Shown in pieces: positions 1-9,707 of a stretch of DNA of 64,000 nt. Source of the stretch: Ancylomarina sp. DW003 (GTDB taxonomy: Bacteria > Bacteroidota > Bacteroidia > Bacteroidales > Marinifilaceae). Every line of letters starts with the position of its first letter. Positions within the stretch are counted from its first letter, which is position 1. The position numbers and the translations under genes were made by a program. The stretch covers positions 101,322-165,321 of the forward strand of contig NZ_JAKJSD010000010.1 of NCBI RefSeq assembly GCF_029029505.1, read 5' to 3'. Below the pieces are notes generated by a model. That model was given only the letters and a program-made list of their open reading frames with translations, was not told the origin of the DNA and did not search any database.

Positions 1-34
1 AATATAGAATGATCGCCGATTTTGAGCACAAAAA

Positions 35-59
35 AAGACCTAAGCATTGCTTAGGTCTT
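35..59 (-). terminator. Intrinsic terminator after the small lipoprotein gene
   Basis: A perfect 11-bp stem (AAGACCTAAGC with its complement) closes on a 3-nt loop. On the minus strand the stem is followed by a run of T, seen as seven A just left of it on the plus strand. It lies 22 bp past the stop of the lipoprotein gene and should end that transcript. Confidence 0.8.
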
Positions 60-81
60 CAATCTTATCTCAATTCAAAGT

Positions 82-525
82 CTACTCAACTTTGATATAA
101 AAAGTCTTTGTTGTAGGATTATCTGAATTATCCATTACAGTACAAGTTAACGTATATTCATTAGCAGGAGCTCCGCCTAAAGTTCCAATTTCAAAATTAA
201 CTCCATATTCAGCTTTATCAAGAACAACAGCTGAATTAGGCTTCTTACTATTTAATTTTTCATTAAAATCAGTTACAAAATCATTTACTGATTTTGCTTT
301 TTCAGTAAGGCTTGTAAAAGTAATTGATTTCAGTTTTTTATTATCACTAACAGTACCTTTAAACATTACTGTTTGACCTGAAGTTATAGTCGTCGGATTT
401 GCTACATCAGTACTTGGACTTGTGAAATTAACAGTTGGTGCTGTTTCATCGGAGCTACTACTGCTACTGCAACTTAACATTCCTAAAGTGAATAATAAAA
501 TCAGTGTATAATTTAAAATCTTCAT
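82..525 (-). CDS. Small secreted lipoprotein, Ig-like/DUF4625-like
   Basis: This 147-residue protein starts with a lipoprotein signal (MKILNYTLILLFTLGMLSC), with the lipidated Cys at residue 19 followed by a Ser-rich tether and acidic residues. The rest looks like one beta-sandwich: it begins APTVNFTSP and ends in a strand pattern (YTLTCTVMDN...TKTFYIKVE), as in Bacteroidota Ig-like or DUF4625 lipoproteins. It is the last gene after tyrS on the minus strand, 67 bp downstream of it, with its own terminator. No catalytic motif is visible. The lipoprotein call is firm; the family name is a guess from pattern only. Confidence 0.7.
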   Translation of the reverse strand: MKILNYTLILLFTLGMLSCSSSSSSDETAPTVNFTSPSTDVANPTTITSGQTVMFKGTVSDNKKLKSITFTSLTEKAKSVNDFVTDFNEKLNSKKPNSAVVLDKAEYGVNFEIGTLGGAPANEYTLTCTVMDNSDNPTTKTFYIKVE

Positions 526-592
526 AATTTAATATTTAATTAGTGGGTTAGTCTTAGTTTAGAGAACATAAAACTACACTATATGTTTTATA

Positions 593-1885
593 TTAACAAG
601 CCACAATCAAGAAATAATTCTTTTTACCCTTCTGAACCAGTAAATACTTATCAGCAATTAAATGTTCTTTAGTCACTGTTAGTTCCGCATTAGCTTCCTT
701 CTCCTTATTTAGACTGATAGCATTTCCTTTAAACAAACGTCTCAATTCACCTTTCGATGGAAAAACTTCTGCCTTAACTGCCAAAAGTTCCACTACGTCA
801 ACGCCATTTTCAAATTCCGTTTTATCAACATTAAATTGAGGTACACCTTCAAAAACTGAAAGAAAAGTATCTTCATCAAGTTTACGCAAAGCATCGGCTG
901 TAGCACGACCAAATAAGATTTGAGATGCTTCAACGGCCATATCGTAATCTGCCTCAGAGTGAATCATTGTTGTCACCTCTTTAGCAAGGCGCTGCTGCAA
1001 CTTACGCATATGTGGCGCCTCTTTGTGCTCTGCTACTAATGCCTCAACTTCTTCCTTAGAGATTAGTGTGAAGATTTTAATATATTTCTCTGCATCCTCA
1101 TCAGAAGTATTCAACCAAAATTGGTAAAATTTATAAGGAGATGTGTATTTAGGATCAAGCCAAATGTTTCCAGATTCTGTTTTACCAAACTTACCTCCGT
1201 CTGCTTTCGTAATCAACGGACAAGTAATTGCCCATGCCTGACCACCTTCTTTACGGCGAACCAATTCTGTACCAGTCGTGATATTTCCCCACTGATCTGA
1301 TCCACCCATCTGAAGTTTACAGTTCTTTGATTTATATAATTCTAGAAAATCGTTTCCTTGAACCAATTGGTAAGTAAACTCAGTAAACGACATTCCTGTT
1401 TTCGATTCTGAAGACAAACGTTTCTTCACAGAATCCTTACTCATCATGTAATTAACAGTAATATGCTTTCCAATATCACGAATAAAATCAAGAAATGAAA
1501 AATCTTTCATCCAATCGTAGTTGTTAACCATTTCAGCAGCATTATCTGCATCTGAATCGAAATCCAAGAAACCTGAAAGTTGATTTCTCAAACATTCCTG
1601 GTTGTGACGTAAGGTCTTCTCATCAAGCAAATTTCTTTCTTGTGATTTTCCTGAAGGGTCACCAATCATACCTGTTGCACCACCTACCAAAACAATTGGT
1701 TTGTGTCCGGCTACCTGAAAATGCTTAAGCATCATAACGCCCACAAGGTGTCCAATATGTAAAGAATCAGCAGTAGGGTCGATTCCCACGTATGCCGATG
1801 TCAATTCTTTTTCCAATTGTTCTTCTATACCCGGCATCATATCGTGAATCATGCCACGCCACTGTAATTCTTCTATAAAACTCAT
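593..1885 (-). CDS. tyrS: Tyrosyl-tRNA synthetase
   Basis: The enzyme charges tRNA-Tyr with tyrosine in the cytoplasm. The 430-residue length is normal for bacterial TyrRS. The class I signature HIGH is at residues 43-46, and the KMSKS loop appears as KFGKT at 232-236, the usual form in this subfamily. The tyrosine-binding stretch [10 protein letters not shown] is at 192-201. The last ~80 residues form an S4 RNA-binding domain. The ATG at 1885 fits the family N-terminus ([12 protein letters not shown]). A TAnnTTTG promoter box lies about 60 bp upstream, so it is probably transcribed separately from the CvpA/DUF3667 pair. Confidence 0.97.
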   Translation of the reverse strand: MSFIEELQWRGMIHDMMPGIEEQLEKELTSAYVGIDPTADSLHIGHLVGVMMLKHFQVAGHKPIVLVGGATGMIGDPSGKSQERNLLDEKTLRHNQECLRNQLSGFLDFDSDADNAAEMVNNYDWMKDFSFLDFIRDIGKHITVNYMMSKDSVKKRLSSESKTGMSFTEFTYQLVQGNDFLELYKSKNCKLQMGGSDQWGNITTGTELVRRKEGGQAWAITCPLITKADGGKFGKTESGNIWLDPKYTSPYKFYQFWLNTSDEDAEKYIKIFTLISKEEVEALVAEHKEAPHMRKLQQRLAKEVTTMIHSEADYDMAVEASQILFGRATADALRKLDEDTFLSVFEGVPQFNVDKTEFENGVDVVELLAVKAEVFPSKGELRRLFKGNAISLNKEKEANAELTVTKEHLIADKYLLVQKGKKNYFLIVAC

Positions 1886-1943
1886 CTGTATCGTATTTTA
1901 TATCCCTATAGGATTCTGTTATGCAATAATTATTTTCGGATGA

Positions 1944-1951
1944 CAAAGATA
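1944..1951 (-). promoter_or_regulatory. Putative -7 promoter box for tyrS
   Basis: On the minus strand this reads TATCTTTG, an exact match to the Bacteroidota -7 consensus TAnnTTTG, 59 bp before the tyrS start. No convincing -33 TTG is present at the usual distance, so the call rests on one box. Confidence 0.5.
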
Positions 1952-1984
1952 AGAATTTTACCATTGTATCCTTATATCGTCCAT

Positions 1985-3040
1985 CTATTCAACTACCAAG
2001 GAAATCAAACTATAGAGAATTCCTGAAATAAGTAAAATATTATAAAAAAAGGAAAGCATTAAAAATTTTATAAATGTTTTAACCCAAGATTGCTTGTAGT
2101 AAAACTTTAAGGCTAAAAATAGTTGTATGGGGATTAATAAATAGAGATAAAAAGCAAATGGATATATAAGCTCGACACCTGTCATAATAAGCAATTCACT
2201 CACTATAACTATCACAAAAATAAAAGAGTGAAAATTTAGAGATATCAACAGATGCTCTAACAAATAATATTTTCGTCGGATATAAAACAAAGCCAGGAAC
2301 AGAGCAAAAAGAGGTAAAATCAACAATAAGGTTTGAGACAATTTCTTAAAAACGTTATCTATTAATAATGTGGGGTTCAAACGCCACATATCAACCAAGT
2401 TTTTAATTGCTTTATTTTGACTTAGCAGTTCTTCCCCAACTTTTCTTTTAGGCAAAGTAGCTGTTGTGTCTCTCTCTAATTCGTCTCCCAAATTTAAAGT
2501 CACTATTTTTCCACTAGAAACAGAATCTTTAGTCAAACTATCTACACTCAAGCTATCATTTTCAAGTGCGCTCTCTCGTAAGATTTCATCAAAAAAGGAT
2601 AAAACTTCAACCTCCTTTCCCTCGTCAGTCTCAATTGTTAAGTTCTTCTCAGAATCAGTTTCTGGTTTATGATTATGAGATAATAACAAAAAGGCAAAAA
2701 AGGTTAGAAACAAGTATAAACGAAACGGAGGCGTATATCTGGCTCTTCGCCCTCGCATAAATTCCTTTGTTAGATATCCTGGCCTAAGAAAAAGAGGAAC
2801 TAAGGTGTGAAGTAATCTATTATCCACAGATAACGCATCGCCTAGCGATTCTGACACAACACTAAAAAATGGACGGTGAAAGTCTTTTGCTGATTGTCCG
2901 CAATTCGTGCAGAATTTTCCATCTACGGGATGATCGCAATTACTACATAAGCCAGTAAAATGAAACTTTTTTCGAGAAGGTAGTTTCTTGATGTATTTTT
3001 TAATCTTTACGCTTGGGTTTTTGATTAGGTCTAATTTCAT
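1985..3040 (-). CDS. DUF3667-type zinc-ribbon membrane protein
   Basis: This 351-residue protein has an N-terminal zinc ribbon with paired cysteines at 32/35 and 44/47 (CSNC...CTNCGQ), followed by the conserved stretch DFHRPF. A hydrophobic helix is at about 101-119, and three to four more lie in the last ~115 residues. The middle (about 125-220) is charged and probably soluble. This layout matches DUF3667 proteins, which have no established function. It starts 6 bp after the CvpA-like gene, so the two are likely cotranscribed. It might be a membrane-anchored regulator or scaffold, but nothing in the sequence fixes a role. Confidence 0.75.
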   Translation of the reverse strand: MKLDLIKNPSVKIKKYIKKLPSRKKFHFTGLCSNCDHPVDGKFCTNCGQSAKDFHRPFFSVVSESLGDALSVDNRLLHTLVPLFLRPGYLTKEFMRGRRARYTPPFRLYLFLTFFAFLLLSHNHKPETDSEKNLTIETDEGKEVEVLSFFDEILRESALENDSLSVDSLTKDSVSSGKIVTLNLGDELERDTTATLPKRKVGEELLSQNKAIKNLVDMWRLNPTLLIDNVFKKLSQTLLLILPLFALFLALFYIRRKYYLLEHLLISLNFHSFIFVIVIVSELLIMTGVELIYPFAFYLYLLIPIQLFLALKFYYKQSWVKTFIKFLMLSFFYNILLISGILYSLISLVVE

Positions 3041-3046
3041 GTAGAA

Positions 3047-3595
3047 TCAAATATTTTTCAGGTCATCAGTCGTCTTCTTTATTTTATTTTCAAATTTCTC
3101 TTTGGTAGAAGAAAAATCAGAGTCAAAGAAATCGAAAATCGAATCAGAGATATAGGTCATTGGTTCGTACAGAAGACTTTCTTTTTTCTTTTCTTCTGAA
3201 ATAAAATTAAACCTATCGTTTACATAGTTTAGCAAACGGATCACGATACTTAATATCAAAATCCCCTTCAATAAACCAAAAGCCAAACCTAAAAGTCGGT
3301 TAACAAAACCTAAAGCAACCGCTTCAACAGTCTTATCCATAACTCTTCCAATCAGGTTGATTCCAATAACGATAACGATAAAAGTCACAATGAATGATAT
3401 GTATTCCATATACTGCGATTCATACTTAAATGTATCTTGAATAACTTCTGCAGTAAAATCAGAAAAATGGATAGCTCCATATACACCCAAAATTAGAGCA
3501 AGCAATGTAGCAATTTCGTATATAAACCCTTTTGTGAAACCTTTATAAATGGCATAAATCAGAGGGATTCCTATTAGGATATCGAGTATATTCAT
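3047..3595 (-). CDS. CvpA family membrane protein
   Basis: A 182-residue inner-membrane protein beginning with the typical CvpA start (MNILDILIGIPLIYAIYKG) and four hydrophobic helices within the first ~120 residues, including the Gly-rich helix near 60-110. The last 60 residues are charged and cytoplasmic. CvpA proteins are linked to colicin V export and envelope homeostasis, but their biochemical function is unclear. It is the first gene of a two-gene unit with the DUF3667 gene and has a TAnnTTTG box 57 bp upstream. Confidence 0.8.
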   Translation of the reverse strand: MNILDILIGIPLIYAIYKGFTKGFIYEIATLLALILGVYGAIHFSDFTAEVIQDTFKYESQYMEYISFIVTFIVIVIGINLIGRVMDKTVEAVALGFVNRLLGLAFGLLKGILILSIVIRLLNYVNDRFNFISEEKKKESLLYEPMTYISDSIFDFFDSDFSSTKEKFENKIKKTTDDLKNI

Positions 3596-3652
3596 TTTAG
3601 GGCAATTTTAGTAAAATACAAGTGATCAAAATATTCAATCATTTTATCAGAT

Positions 3653-3660
3653 CAAATATA
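3653..3660 (-). promoter_or_regulatory. Putative -7 box for the cvpA-DUF3667 unit
   Basis: The minus strand reads TATATTTG, an exact TAnnTTTG match, 57 bp before the CvpA-like start. A -33 element is not obvious. Confidence 0.5.
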
Positions 3661-3754
3661 GAGAAAAAGCAAACATATATAACTCTGTTTTTCTCTTACC
3701 AAAAATTAGATAGACGAATTATTTTAAATATTTCGTTTTGTGCCACAGGTTTCA

Positions 3755-3762
3755 TAATTTTG
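3755..3762 (+). promoter_or_regulatory. Putative -7 box for trpS
   Basis: TAATTTTG fits the TAnnTTTG consensus and lies 54 bp before the trpS ATG. A TTTTG run at 3736-3740 is only 14 bp away, shorter than the usual 19-20 bp, so only the -7 element is convincing. Confidence 0.45.
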
Positions 3763-3816
3763 CGTGATTAATTAATTTTTCACAGCTCAAAGAAGAGCTA
3801 TAAATTTAATGCTAAT

Positions 3817-4806
3817 ATGAATACAGTAGTAAGCGGAATCCGATCAACAGGTAATTTGCACCTGGGGAACTATTTCGGTGCCATAAAGAACTTTGTGCAA
3901 ATGCAGAATGACAACAATTGCTTTTTCTTTATTGCAGACTGGCATTCCCTGACTACTCATCCAAATCCTGCCGATCTTCACACTAATGTAAGAAACGTAT
4001 TGGCTGAATATCTGGCTTGTGGTATCGATCCTGAAAAGGCTTGTATCTATGTTCAGAGCGATGTACCTGAGATTACAGAATTGTATCTTTTGATGAATAT
4101 GAATGCTTACCTTGGTGAATTGGAGCGTACAACATCTTTTAAAGATAAGGCACGTAAGCATCCTGAAAATGTAAATGCAGGTTTGTTAACTTACCCTGTT
4201 TTAATGGCTGCCGATATTCTAATTCACAGAGCTAAACAAGTTCCTGTTGGAAAAGATCAGGAGCAGAACCTTGAAATGGCTCGTAAATTCGCCAAGAGAT
4301 TTAATAACACTTACGGTGAAGATTTATTCCCTATTCCACAACCCTATTCATTTACCGGAGAATTTATTAAAATTCCAGGTCTTGATGGTTCAGGAAAAAT
4401 GGGTAAATCAGAAGGTAATGCAATTGGTTTAATTGAAGATCCTAAAACCCTTCGTAAAAAAGTAATGAAAGCTGTTTCTGATAGTGGTCCTACTGAAATG
4501 AATCAGGAAAAGCCAGAAGCCATTCAAAACCTTTTTACTTTGATGGATGTTGTTTCAACAAAAGATACTTACGATTTCTTCAACGACAAATACAACAATT
4601 GTGAAATTCGCTATGGCGATTTGAAAAAGCAGTTGGCTGAAGATATTATTAATTTCAACGCTCCTATCCGTGAGAGATTCCTGGAAATTTCTCAAGATGA
4701 TGAGTACTTAAGAAGAGTAACTCGCTTAGGTGCAGAGCAAGCACGTGAGAGTGCTGCTAAAACACTGGAAGAAGCCAGAAGATTAATGGGATTCAGAAAA
4801 TTCTAA
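3817..4806 (+). CDS. trpS: Tryptophanyl-tRNA synthetase
   Basis: Charges tRNA-Trp. The 329-residue length is standard for bacterial TrpRS. The class I HIGH equivalent is HLGN at 15-18 in TGNLHLGNYFGA, and the KMSKS loop is KMGKS at 194-198 in GSGKMGKSEGN. The stretch DWHSLTTH near 41 and the Ala-rich C-terminal helix are also typical. It is a single-gene unit on the plus strand, divergent from the CvpA-like gene, with a strong terminator 25 bp after its stop. Confidence 0.97.
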   Translation: MNTVVSGIRSTGNLHLGNYFGAIKNFVQMQNDNNCFFFIADWHSLTTHPNPADLHTNVRNVLAEYLACGIDPEKACIYVQSDVPEITELYLLMNMNAYLGELERTTSFKDKARKHPENVNAGLLTYPVLMAADILIHRAKQVPVGKDQEQNLEMARKFAKRFNNTYGEDLFPIPQPYSFTGEFIKIPGLDGSGKMGKSEGNAIGLIEDPKTLRKKVMKAVSDSGPTEMNQEKPEAIQNLFTLMDVVSTKDTYDFFNDKYNNCEIRYGDLKKQLAEDIINFNAPIRERFLEISQDDEYLRRVTRLGAEQARESAAKTLEEARRLMGFRKF

Positions 4807-4830
4807 AATCATTCTTTTAAGATATAATTA

Positions 4831-4855
4831 AAGTGCTATCCGTTAGGTAGCACTT
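4831..4855 (+). terminator. Intrinsic terminator of trpS
   Basis: A 10-bp stem (AAGTGCTATC with GGTAGCACTT, one G-T pair) with a 5-nt loop is followed directly by TTTTT. It lies 25 bp past the trpS stop. Confidence 0.88.
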
Positions 4856-4891
4856 TTTTTAGCTCAAAGCATCCATAAAATATAGATATAA

Positions 4892-4925
4892 AAAAGCCTC
4901 TGATACATTTGCATCAGAGGCTTTT
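4892..4925 (-). terminator. Intrinsic terminator of the Na/Pi cotransporter gene
   Basis: A perfect 13-bp stem, beginning AAAAGCCTCTGAT, around an 8-nt loop. The minus-strand transcript ends the stem in a T run. It lies 19 bp past the cotransporter stop. Confidence 0.88.
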
Positions 4926-4943
4926 CAAATTTTATATTGTCAA

Positions 4944-6659
4944 TTAATCCTTAATCTCATGAATCGATTGAGAGATATTAATACAGTAATCACCAATTTT
5001 CTCACACTCAGAGAAAATATCATTATAAATGATACCTGCTTTATATTCGTATTTCTTTTCTTTTACATCACTAAGATGCTGTTGTTTAAGAATTGTACGA
5101 AACTCATCTATTTCCTTTTCAGCTTCGTAAGCTTTCTTAGTTAATACGTCTTCGAAATTTGTTTCAGTATTATTAAACATCACTATCAAGGCCTCATCAA
5201 CCAATTCAAACATCTTATTCAAATTATCGCGAACCTCCTGAGGAAACCAAGCTTTTTGCTCTCTTTTGCGATGTAATGCTTTAGCAATATTCAGCATCGA
5301 ATCGCCCATACTTTCAATATCATCAACCATCTTGAAGAAAGCACGTACTCTTTTAGAGCTCACAGGACTCAAACGTGTTTCAGAAACCTTAGTCAGGTAA
5401 TCTGCAATTTGAATCTCCATATCATCATTTTCATCTTCAAGCTTATCAATCTTATCGTAAAGTTTGGTGAAGTTTTTATCATTCGTTTCATTAAATGCAT
5501 CTTTCACATAACAGAACATTTTCTTTGTGTGCTTCGCGTAAAGACTAATCTCCATTTTAGCTTGAAATAAAGAAGCTTCAGGAGTTGACAACATACCTGT
5601 TTTGATATGTTGCAATTTAAATTCTTCCTCTTCACTCTCGTCAGATGGAACCAATTTAGTAACAATCTTCACAATAAATCGAGCAAACCAAATCATGATT
5701 ACAACATTCAACACATTGAAAATTGTATGAAATAGTGACAATGATACAGGCACAGCTGCAATTGTTTCTTTCGCTAAAGCAGGATCTGTTTCTAGCGGGT
5801 TACCTCCACCGAGCCAGATATTAAGAGCCGCGATACCTTCAAGGAAATAAGGTAGAACCATCAACATCCAAAGAACACCTACGGTATTAAATATCAAGTG
5901 AGCACGAGCAGCTCTTTTGGCAGATGTATTAGCTACCATTGCAGCAAGGTTAGCTGTAATTGTTGTACCAATATTTTCACCAAGTACCATGGCTGCTGCC
6001 ATCTCAAAACTGATCCATCCACTGTTACACATAACCAAAGTAAGTGCCATTGTAGCCGATGAGGATTGAATTAAAACGGTAAGCACGGTACCAATACCTG
6101 CAAATAATAAGTACGACCCAAAACCTAAATCAGTATAAGCAGTCAGAAAATTTAATATTGCCGGGTTATTTTTGATGTCCGGCATCGATTCCTTCAGAAA
6201 CTGAAGACCTATGAATAATAAGGCAAAACCGATTACCAACTCTCCCCAGTTCTTTCTCGAACGATTTCCAGAGAATAATAAAGGTAAACTCAAACCTATT
6301 AATGGTAAAGAGATGGCGCTCATACTAACTTTAAATCCTAATAAGGAAATTAGCCAAGCTGTAATAGTGGTACCAATATTCGCACCCATAATTACACCAA
6401 CCGACTCTACTAAGGATAGTAAGCCTGCATTTACAAAACTAACTACCATTACTGTAGTTGCCGATGATGACTGAATTAATGCTGTAATTAACACACCAGT
6501 CATAACACCCTTCACACGATTTGATGTCATTGCCGACAGAATCGATCTCATTTTCTCTCCGGCTACCTTTTGTAAAGCCTCACTCATTAATTTCATCCCA
6601 TAAAGAAATAACCCTAAGGATCCGATGAGTGTCAGGAAATCACCTAAACCGTAATTCAT
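4944..6659 (-). CDS. Na/Pi cotransporter II-family protein with PhoU-like tail
   Basis: This 571-residue inner-membrane protein should move phosphate with sodium or modulate phosphate efflux. It has the inverted-repeat core of the SLC34/NptA family, with the hallmark QSSSAT motif twice, at 63-68 and 198-203, each inside a re-entrant hydrophobic stretch. About eight helices run to ~residue 340. Residues ~355-571 form a charged helical domain of PhoU type, as in the common bacterial NptA-PhoU fusion. It is a single-gene unit with a terminator. The direction of transport and the exact ion cannot be read from sequence. Confidence 0.92.
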   Translation of the reverse strand: MNYGLGDFLTLIGSLGLFLYGMKLMSEALQKVAGEKMRSILSAMTSNRVKGVMTGVLITALIQSSSATTVMVVSFVNAGLLSLVESVGVIMGANIGTTITAWLISLLGFKVSMSAISLPLIGLSLPLLFSGNRSRKNWGELVIGFALLFIGLQFLKESMPDIKNNPAILNFLTAYTDLGFGSYLLFAGIGTVLTVLIQSSSATMALTLVMCNSGWISFEMAAAMVLGENIGTTITANLAAMVANTSAKRAARAHLIFNTVGVLWMLMVLPYFLEGIAALNIWLGGGNPLETDPALAKETIAAVPVSLSLFHTIFNVLNVVIMIWFARFIVKIVTKLVPSDESEEEEFKLQHIKTGMLSTPEASLFQAKMEISLYAKHTKKMFCYVKDAFNETNDKNFTKLYDKIDKLEDENDDMEIQIADYLTKVSETRLSPVSSKRVRAFFKMVDDIESMGDSMLNIAKALHRKREQKAWFPQEVRDNLNKMFELVDEALIVMFNNTETNFEDVLTKKAYEAEKEIDEFRTILKQQHLSDVKEKKYEYKAGIIYNDIFSECEKIGDYCINISQSIHEIKD

Positions 6660-7100
6660 AATTAGTCTAAATTTATTTGTTTTTCAATTGATTAGTTCGC
6701 TTTTTCAGGCAGGCAAAAATATAGGATATTTGGAAATCTCCTAATGTTTCAAAACAAAAAAATCAAATATTAACGTTAACTTAACTTTGGCTTTAAACTC
6801 AACTAATTTTAAATTCTAATCTTTTAAGATTTTCTATATTAATATTTCAACATAAATCGATTATTTCCAATTACTTTCTATTAAATCAAAGGCAAATCGA
6901 TTACCCAAAATAACATTGAATCCTCTATTAGTTTTTTTTAATATTCTTCTTCAACCGATATGCTCCATTCGCTTTTGAAATGAAAATATTAAGTCGTATT
7001 TTCGCCTTTCGGGTGTTTATATTTTTATGTAGACTATATAAAACTATAAATCAATCATATAAAACATCTGAAAAAGTAAGATTCAAAGATAGATTTTGGT
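6660..7100. other. 441-bp divergent intergenic region
   Basis: No ORF of useful length is seen between the Na/Pi gene (left, minus) and the MMPL exporter gene (right, plus). It holds a minus-strand -7-like box (TATTTTTG, 6714-6721) for the cotransporter, a plus-strand TAACTTTG at 6782-6789, and a better placed promoter for the exporter at 6973-7004. The rest is very AT-rich with no repeat that stood out. Confidence 0.6.
6973..7004 (+). promoter_or_regulatory. Putative promoter of the MMPL exporter gene
   Basis: TTTTG at 6973-6977 is followed after 19 bp by TATTTTCG at 6997-7004. This fits the Bacteroidota -33/-7 pair (TTTG, TAnnTTTG) with one mismatch and leaves a leader of about 90 nt. Confidence 0.5.
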
Positions 7101-9527
7101 ATGTGGAATAGAATTGCGGGAGTTATTCTCAGGAATAGAATATTATTATTAGTACTAGTTGGATTGATGACCATTTTTATGGGCTATAAGGCTCAGTTTG
7201 TAGAAATGTCATACCATAATGCCGCTTTACTTCCATCTGACGACATTGCATCTATTGATTATGAAGAATTCCATAACACTTTCGGGCAGGAAGGTAATGT
7301 TATGTTCTTTGGTGTACAGGACAGTAATTTTTATGAGCTTGATAAATTTAACGATTGGATTGCACTAGGGAATGATCTAAAAAAACTAGATGGTATTGAT
7401 GCTGTAGTTTCTATTGCACACACATACAATATCACCAAAAATAAAAAGAAGAAAAGATTCGAGTTTGAATCAATATTCCCGGAGAAACTAAATTCTCAGA
7501 AGGAACTTGACAGTATTGCTGCAATTGCAGAATCACTTCCATTTTACAAAGGCAGCCTTGTAAACCATGATACGGATACTTATTTAATGGCTATTACTGT
7601 AAATGGTAAGGTGATTAATTCAAAGGCCAGGGAGCCTATGATTAAAAAAGTCCATGAGAGATCAGAAGAATTTGTTGCAAAGCATAAACTTAAAATGCAC
7701 TATTCTGGCTTGCCTTACATTCGGGTTGTAGTTGCACAAATGATTAAGAAAGAGATGAATATGTTTATTCTTTTATCTCTTTTAGTTACAGCCATCATTC
7801 TTTTCATGTTCTTCCGCTCGTTTAAAGTGGTATTCTTCTGCATGTTGGTTGTTGGTTTAAGTGTTATATGGGCAGTAGGTTCCATGGTTCTTTTTGAATA
7901 CAAAATTACTTTGTTGACGGCAATGCTTCCACCTCTTTTGGTCGTGATTGGTATTCCCAACTCGGTATTTCTTATCAACAAATACCATGGCGAGTACATT
8001 CTTCATCGGAATAAGATTAAAGCTCTACAGCGTGTCGTTTCAAAAATTGGGAATGCAACATTTCTAACAAACTTAACTACAGCCTCAGGTTTTGCAACCT
8101 TTATTATCACATCAAGTCAAATTCTAAAAGAATTTGGAGTTGTTGCAGCTTTAAATATTATGGTGGTTTTCTTTTTATCTCTGATATTGATTCCTATCAT
8201 TTTCAGTTTTATTAATCCTCCTGACAATAAAGCAACTCAGCATCTCGAAAATAAATTCGTTAATACTTTTGTAAAAGCACTCGAAAAGATTGTTTTAAAT
8301 AATCGTAAAGCTGTATATATTATTACCATTACTCTTATGGCACTTGGTGCAATCGGTATTAGTAAAATAAAGAGTACCGGATATATGGTTGACGACTTAC
8401 CACACCATAATGTCATCTATCAAGATTTAAAATTCTTTGAGAGAAATCTGGATGGAATTATGCCTCTTGAGGTTGTCGTTGAAACCAAGAAAAAAGGAGG
8501 AGCTCTTAAATTATCTACTTTAAGACGTATTGAGAAGCTAAACGATTCTCTAATGCAATACCCAGATATTTCAGCTTCTTTATCATTGGTTGAGGGTGCA
8601 AAGTTTGCTCATCAGGCCTATTATAATGGAAAAGAGAAGTATTATAAAATGCCTAGTAGCAATGTAAAAAACCTGCTCCTGTCCTATCTTTCAAAAGCTG
8701 AAGTTAAAGGAGAAGTCAGCCTTTTTGATTCTTTTATGGATCAGTCTCAGACAAAAACGAGGATGAGTTTTAGGATAAAGGACATAGGCACAACCAAAAT
8801 GGAAGAAATGGAACAAATTGTTCTGGCTCATGTTAGTGAGATATTCCCTGAGGACAAATATAAAGTTACTGTAACGGGGTCAAGCATCGTTTTCTTTAAG
8901 GGAACTCAATATCTAATCAAAAACCTGTTTTTAAGTTTAGCTCTGGCTATTTTTCTTATAGCCACTTTTATGGCTTGGATGTTCTCATCAAAAAGAATGG
9001 TTGTTGTAGCTCTTATACCCAACTTAGTACCTTTGATAATAACTGCTGCTTTAATGGGTTACTTCGGTATTCCTATAAAAGCATCAACCATATTGGTTTT
9101 TAGTATTGCCTTTGGTATTTCAGTAGATGATACAATTCATTATCTAGCCAAATACCGTCAGGAATTAAAACTGACGAACTGGAGTATTCGCTCTTCTGTT
9201 ATTTTAGCTCTTCGCGAAACCGGGCAAAGCATGATGTATACATCTATCATTCTATTCTTCGGGTTTGGAATATTTGCTTTATCTGATTTTGGTGGTACTG
9301 TATCCTTAGGTGTTTTGGTTTCAGTCACACTTTTATCTGCAATGTTATCTAATCTGATATTATTGCCTTCGCTCTTGCTAACTCTGGAACGATTAATTAC
9401 CAATACATCGTTTAAAGAACCTCTGCTTCAAATTTATAACGAGGAGGAAGATATTGACTTGGATGCCTTAAAAATTGCAAGTTCAGAAATAAAAAAGGAG
9501 AAAGAAGAAGATATAGTCGTCAAATAG
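7101..9527 (+). CDS. MMPL/RND-superfamily exporter
   Basis: An 808-residue inner-membrane transporter made of two similar halves. Each half has one helix (residues ~12-31 and ~405-425), a large periplasmic loop, and then a five-helix block (about 220-370 and 640-785). The second block carries FGISVDDTIHYLAKYR, the TM4 Asp-containing signature of the MMPL/HpnN/SSD-type RND proteins, which use the proton gradient. The cytoplasmic tail is acidic. It stands alone, without a membrane-fusion or outer-membrane partner, which favours a lipid or hydrophobic substrate moved within the envelope over drug efflux. The substrate is unknown. A long perfect hairpin terminator follows. Confidence 0.88.
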   Translation: MWNRIAGVILRNRILLLVLVGLMTIFMGYKAQFVEMSYHNAALLPSDDIASIDYEEFHNTFGQEGNVMFFGVQDSNFYELDKFNDWIALGNDLKKLDGIDAVVSIAHTYNITKNKKKKRFEFESIFPEKLNSQKELDSIAAIAESLPFYKGSLVNHDTDTYLMAITVNGKVINSKAREPMIKKVHERSEEFVAKHKLKMHYSGLPYIRVVVAQMIKKEMNMFILLSLLVTAIILFMFFRSFKVVFFCMLVVGLSVIWAVGSMVLFEYKITLLTAMLPPLLVVIGIPNSVFLINKYHGEYILHRNKIKALQRVVSKIGNATFLTNLTTASGFATFIITSSQILKEFGVVAALNIMVVFFLSLILIPIIFSFINPPDNKATQHLENKFVNTFVKALEKIVLNNRKAVYIITITLMALGAIGISKIKSTGYMVDDLPHHNVIYQDLKFFERNLDGIMPLEVVVETKKKGGALKLSTLRRIEKLNDSLMQYPDISASLSLVEGAKFAHQAYYNGKEKYYKMPSSNVKNLLLSYLSKAEVKGEVSLFDSFMDQSQTKTRMSFRIKDIGTTKMEEMEQIVLAHVSEIFPEDKYKVTVTGSSIVFFKGTQYLIKNLFLSLALAIFLIATFMAWMFSSKRMVVVALIPNLVPLIITAALMGYFGIPIKASTILVFSIAFGISVDDTIHYLAKYRQELKLTNWSIRSSVILALRETGQSMMYTSIILFFGFGIFALSDFGGTVSLGVLVSVTLLSAMLSNLILLPSLLLTLERLITNTSFKEPLLQIYNEEEDIDLDALKIASSEIKKEKEEDIVVK

Positions 9528-9546
9528 TATTTGAAATAAAATATGA

Positions 9547-9576
9547 GAAACCCGGTAGTTTAAACTACCGGGTTTC
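9547..9576 (+). terminator. Intrinsic terminator after the MMPL exporter gene
   Basis: A 30-bp perfect palindrome centred on TTTAAA with arms GAAACCCGGTAG; the folded stem ends in TTTCTT. It lies 20 bp past the stop codon. Confidence 0.85.
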
Positions 9577-9707
9577 TTAGTATATTGGGTTTGGAAATCG
9601 TAATAGATCAAGCACATGACAAAAATCATACTCCTTATTTAAAATCTTTCTTAATTTAAACAGATCAAATAAAAATAACATCTCGAAACCATAAAACTCA
9701 AAATATC

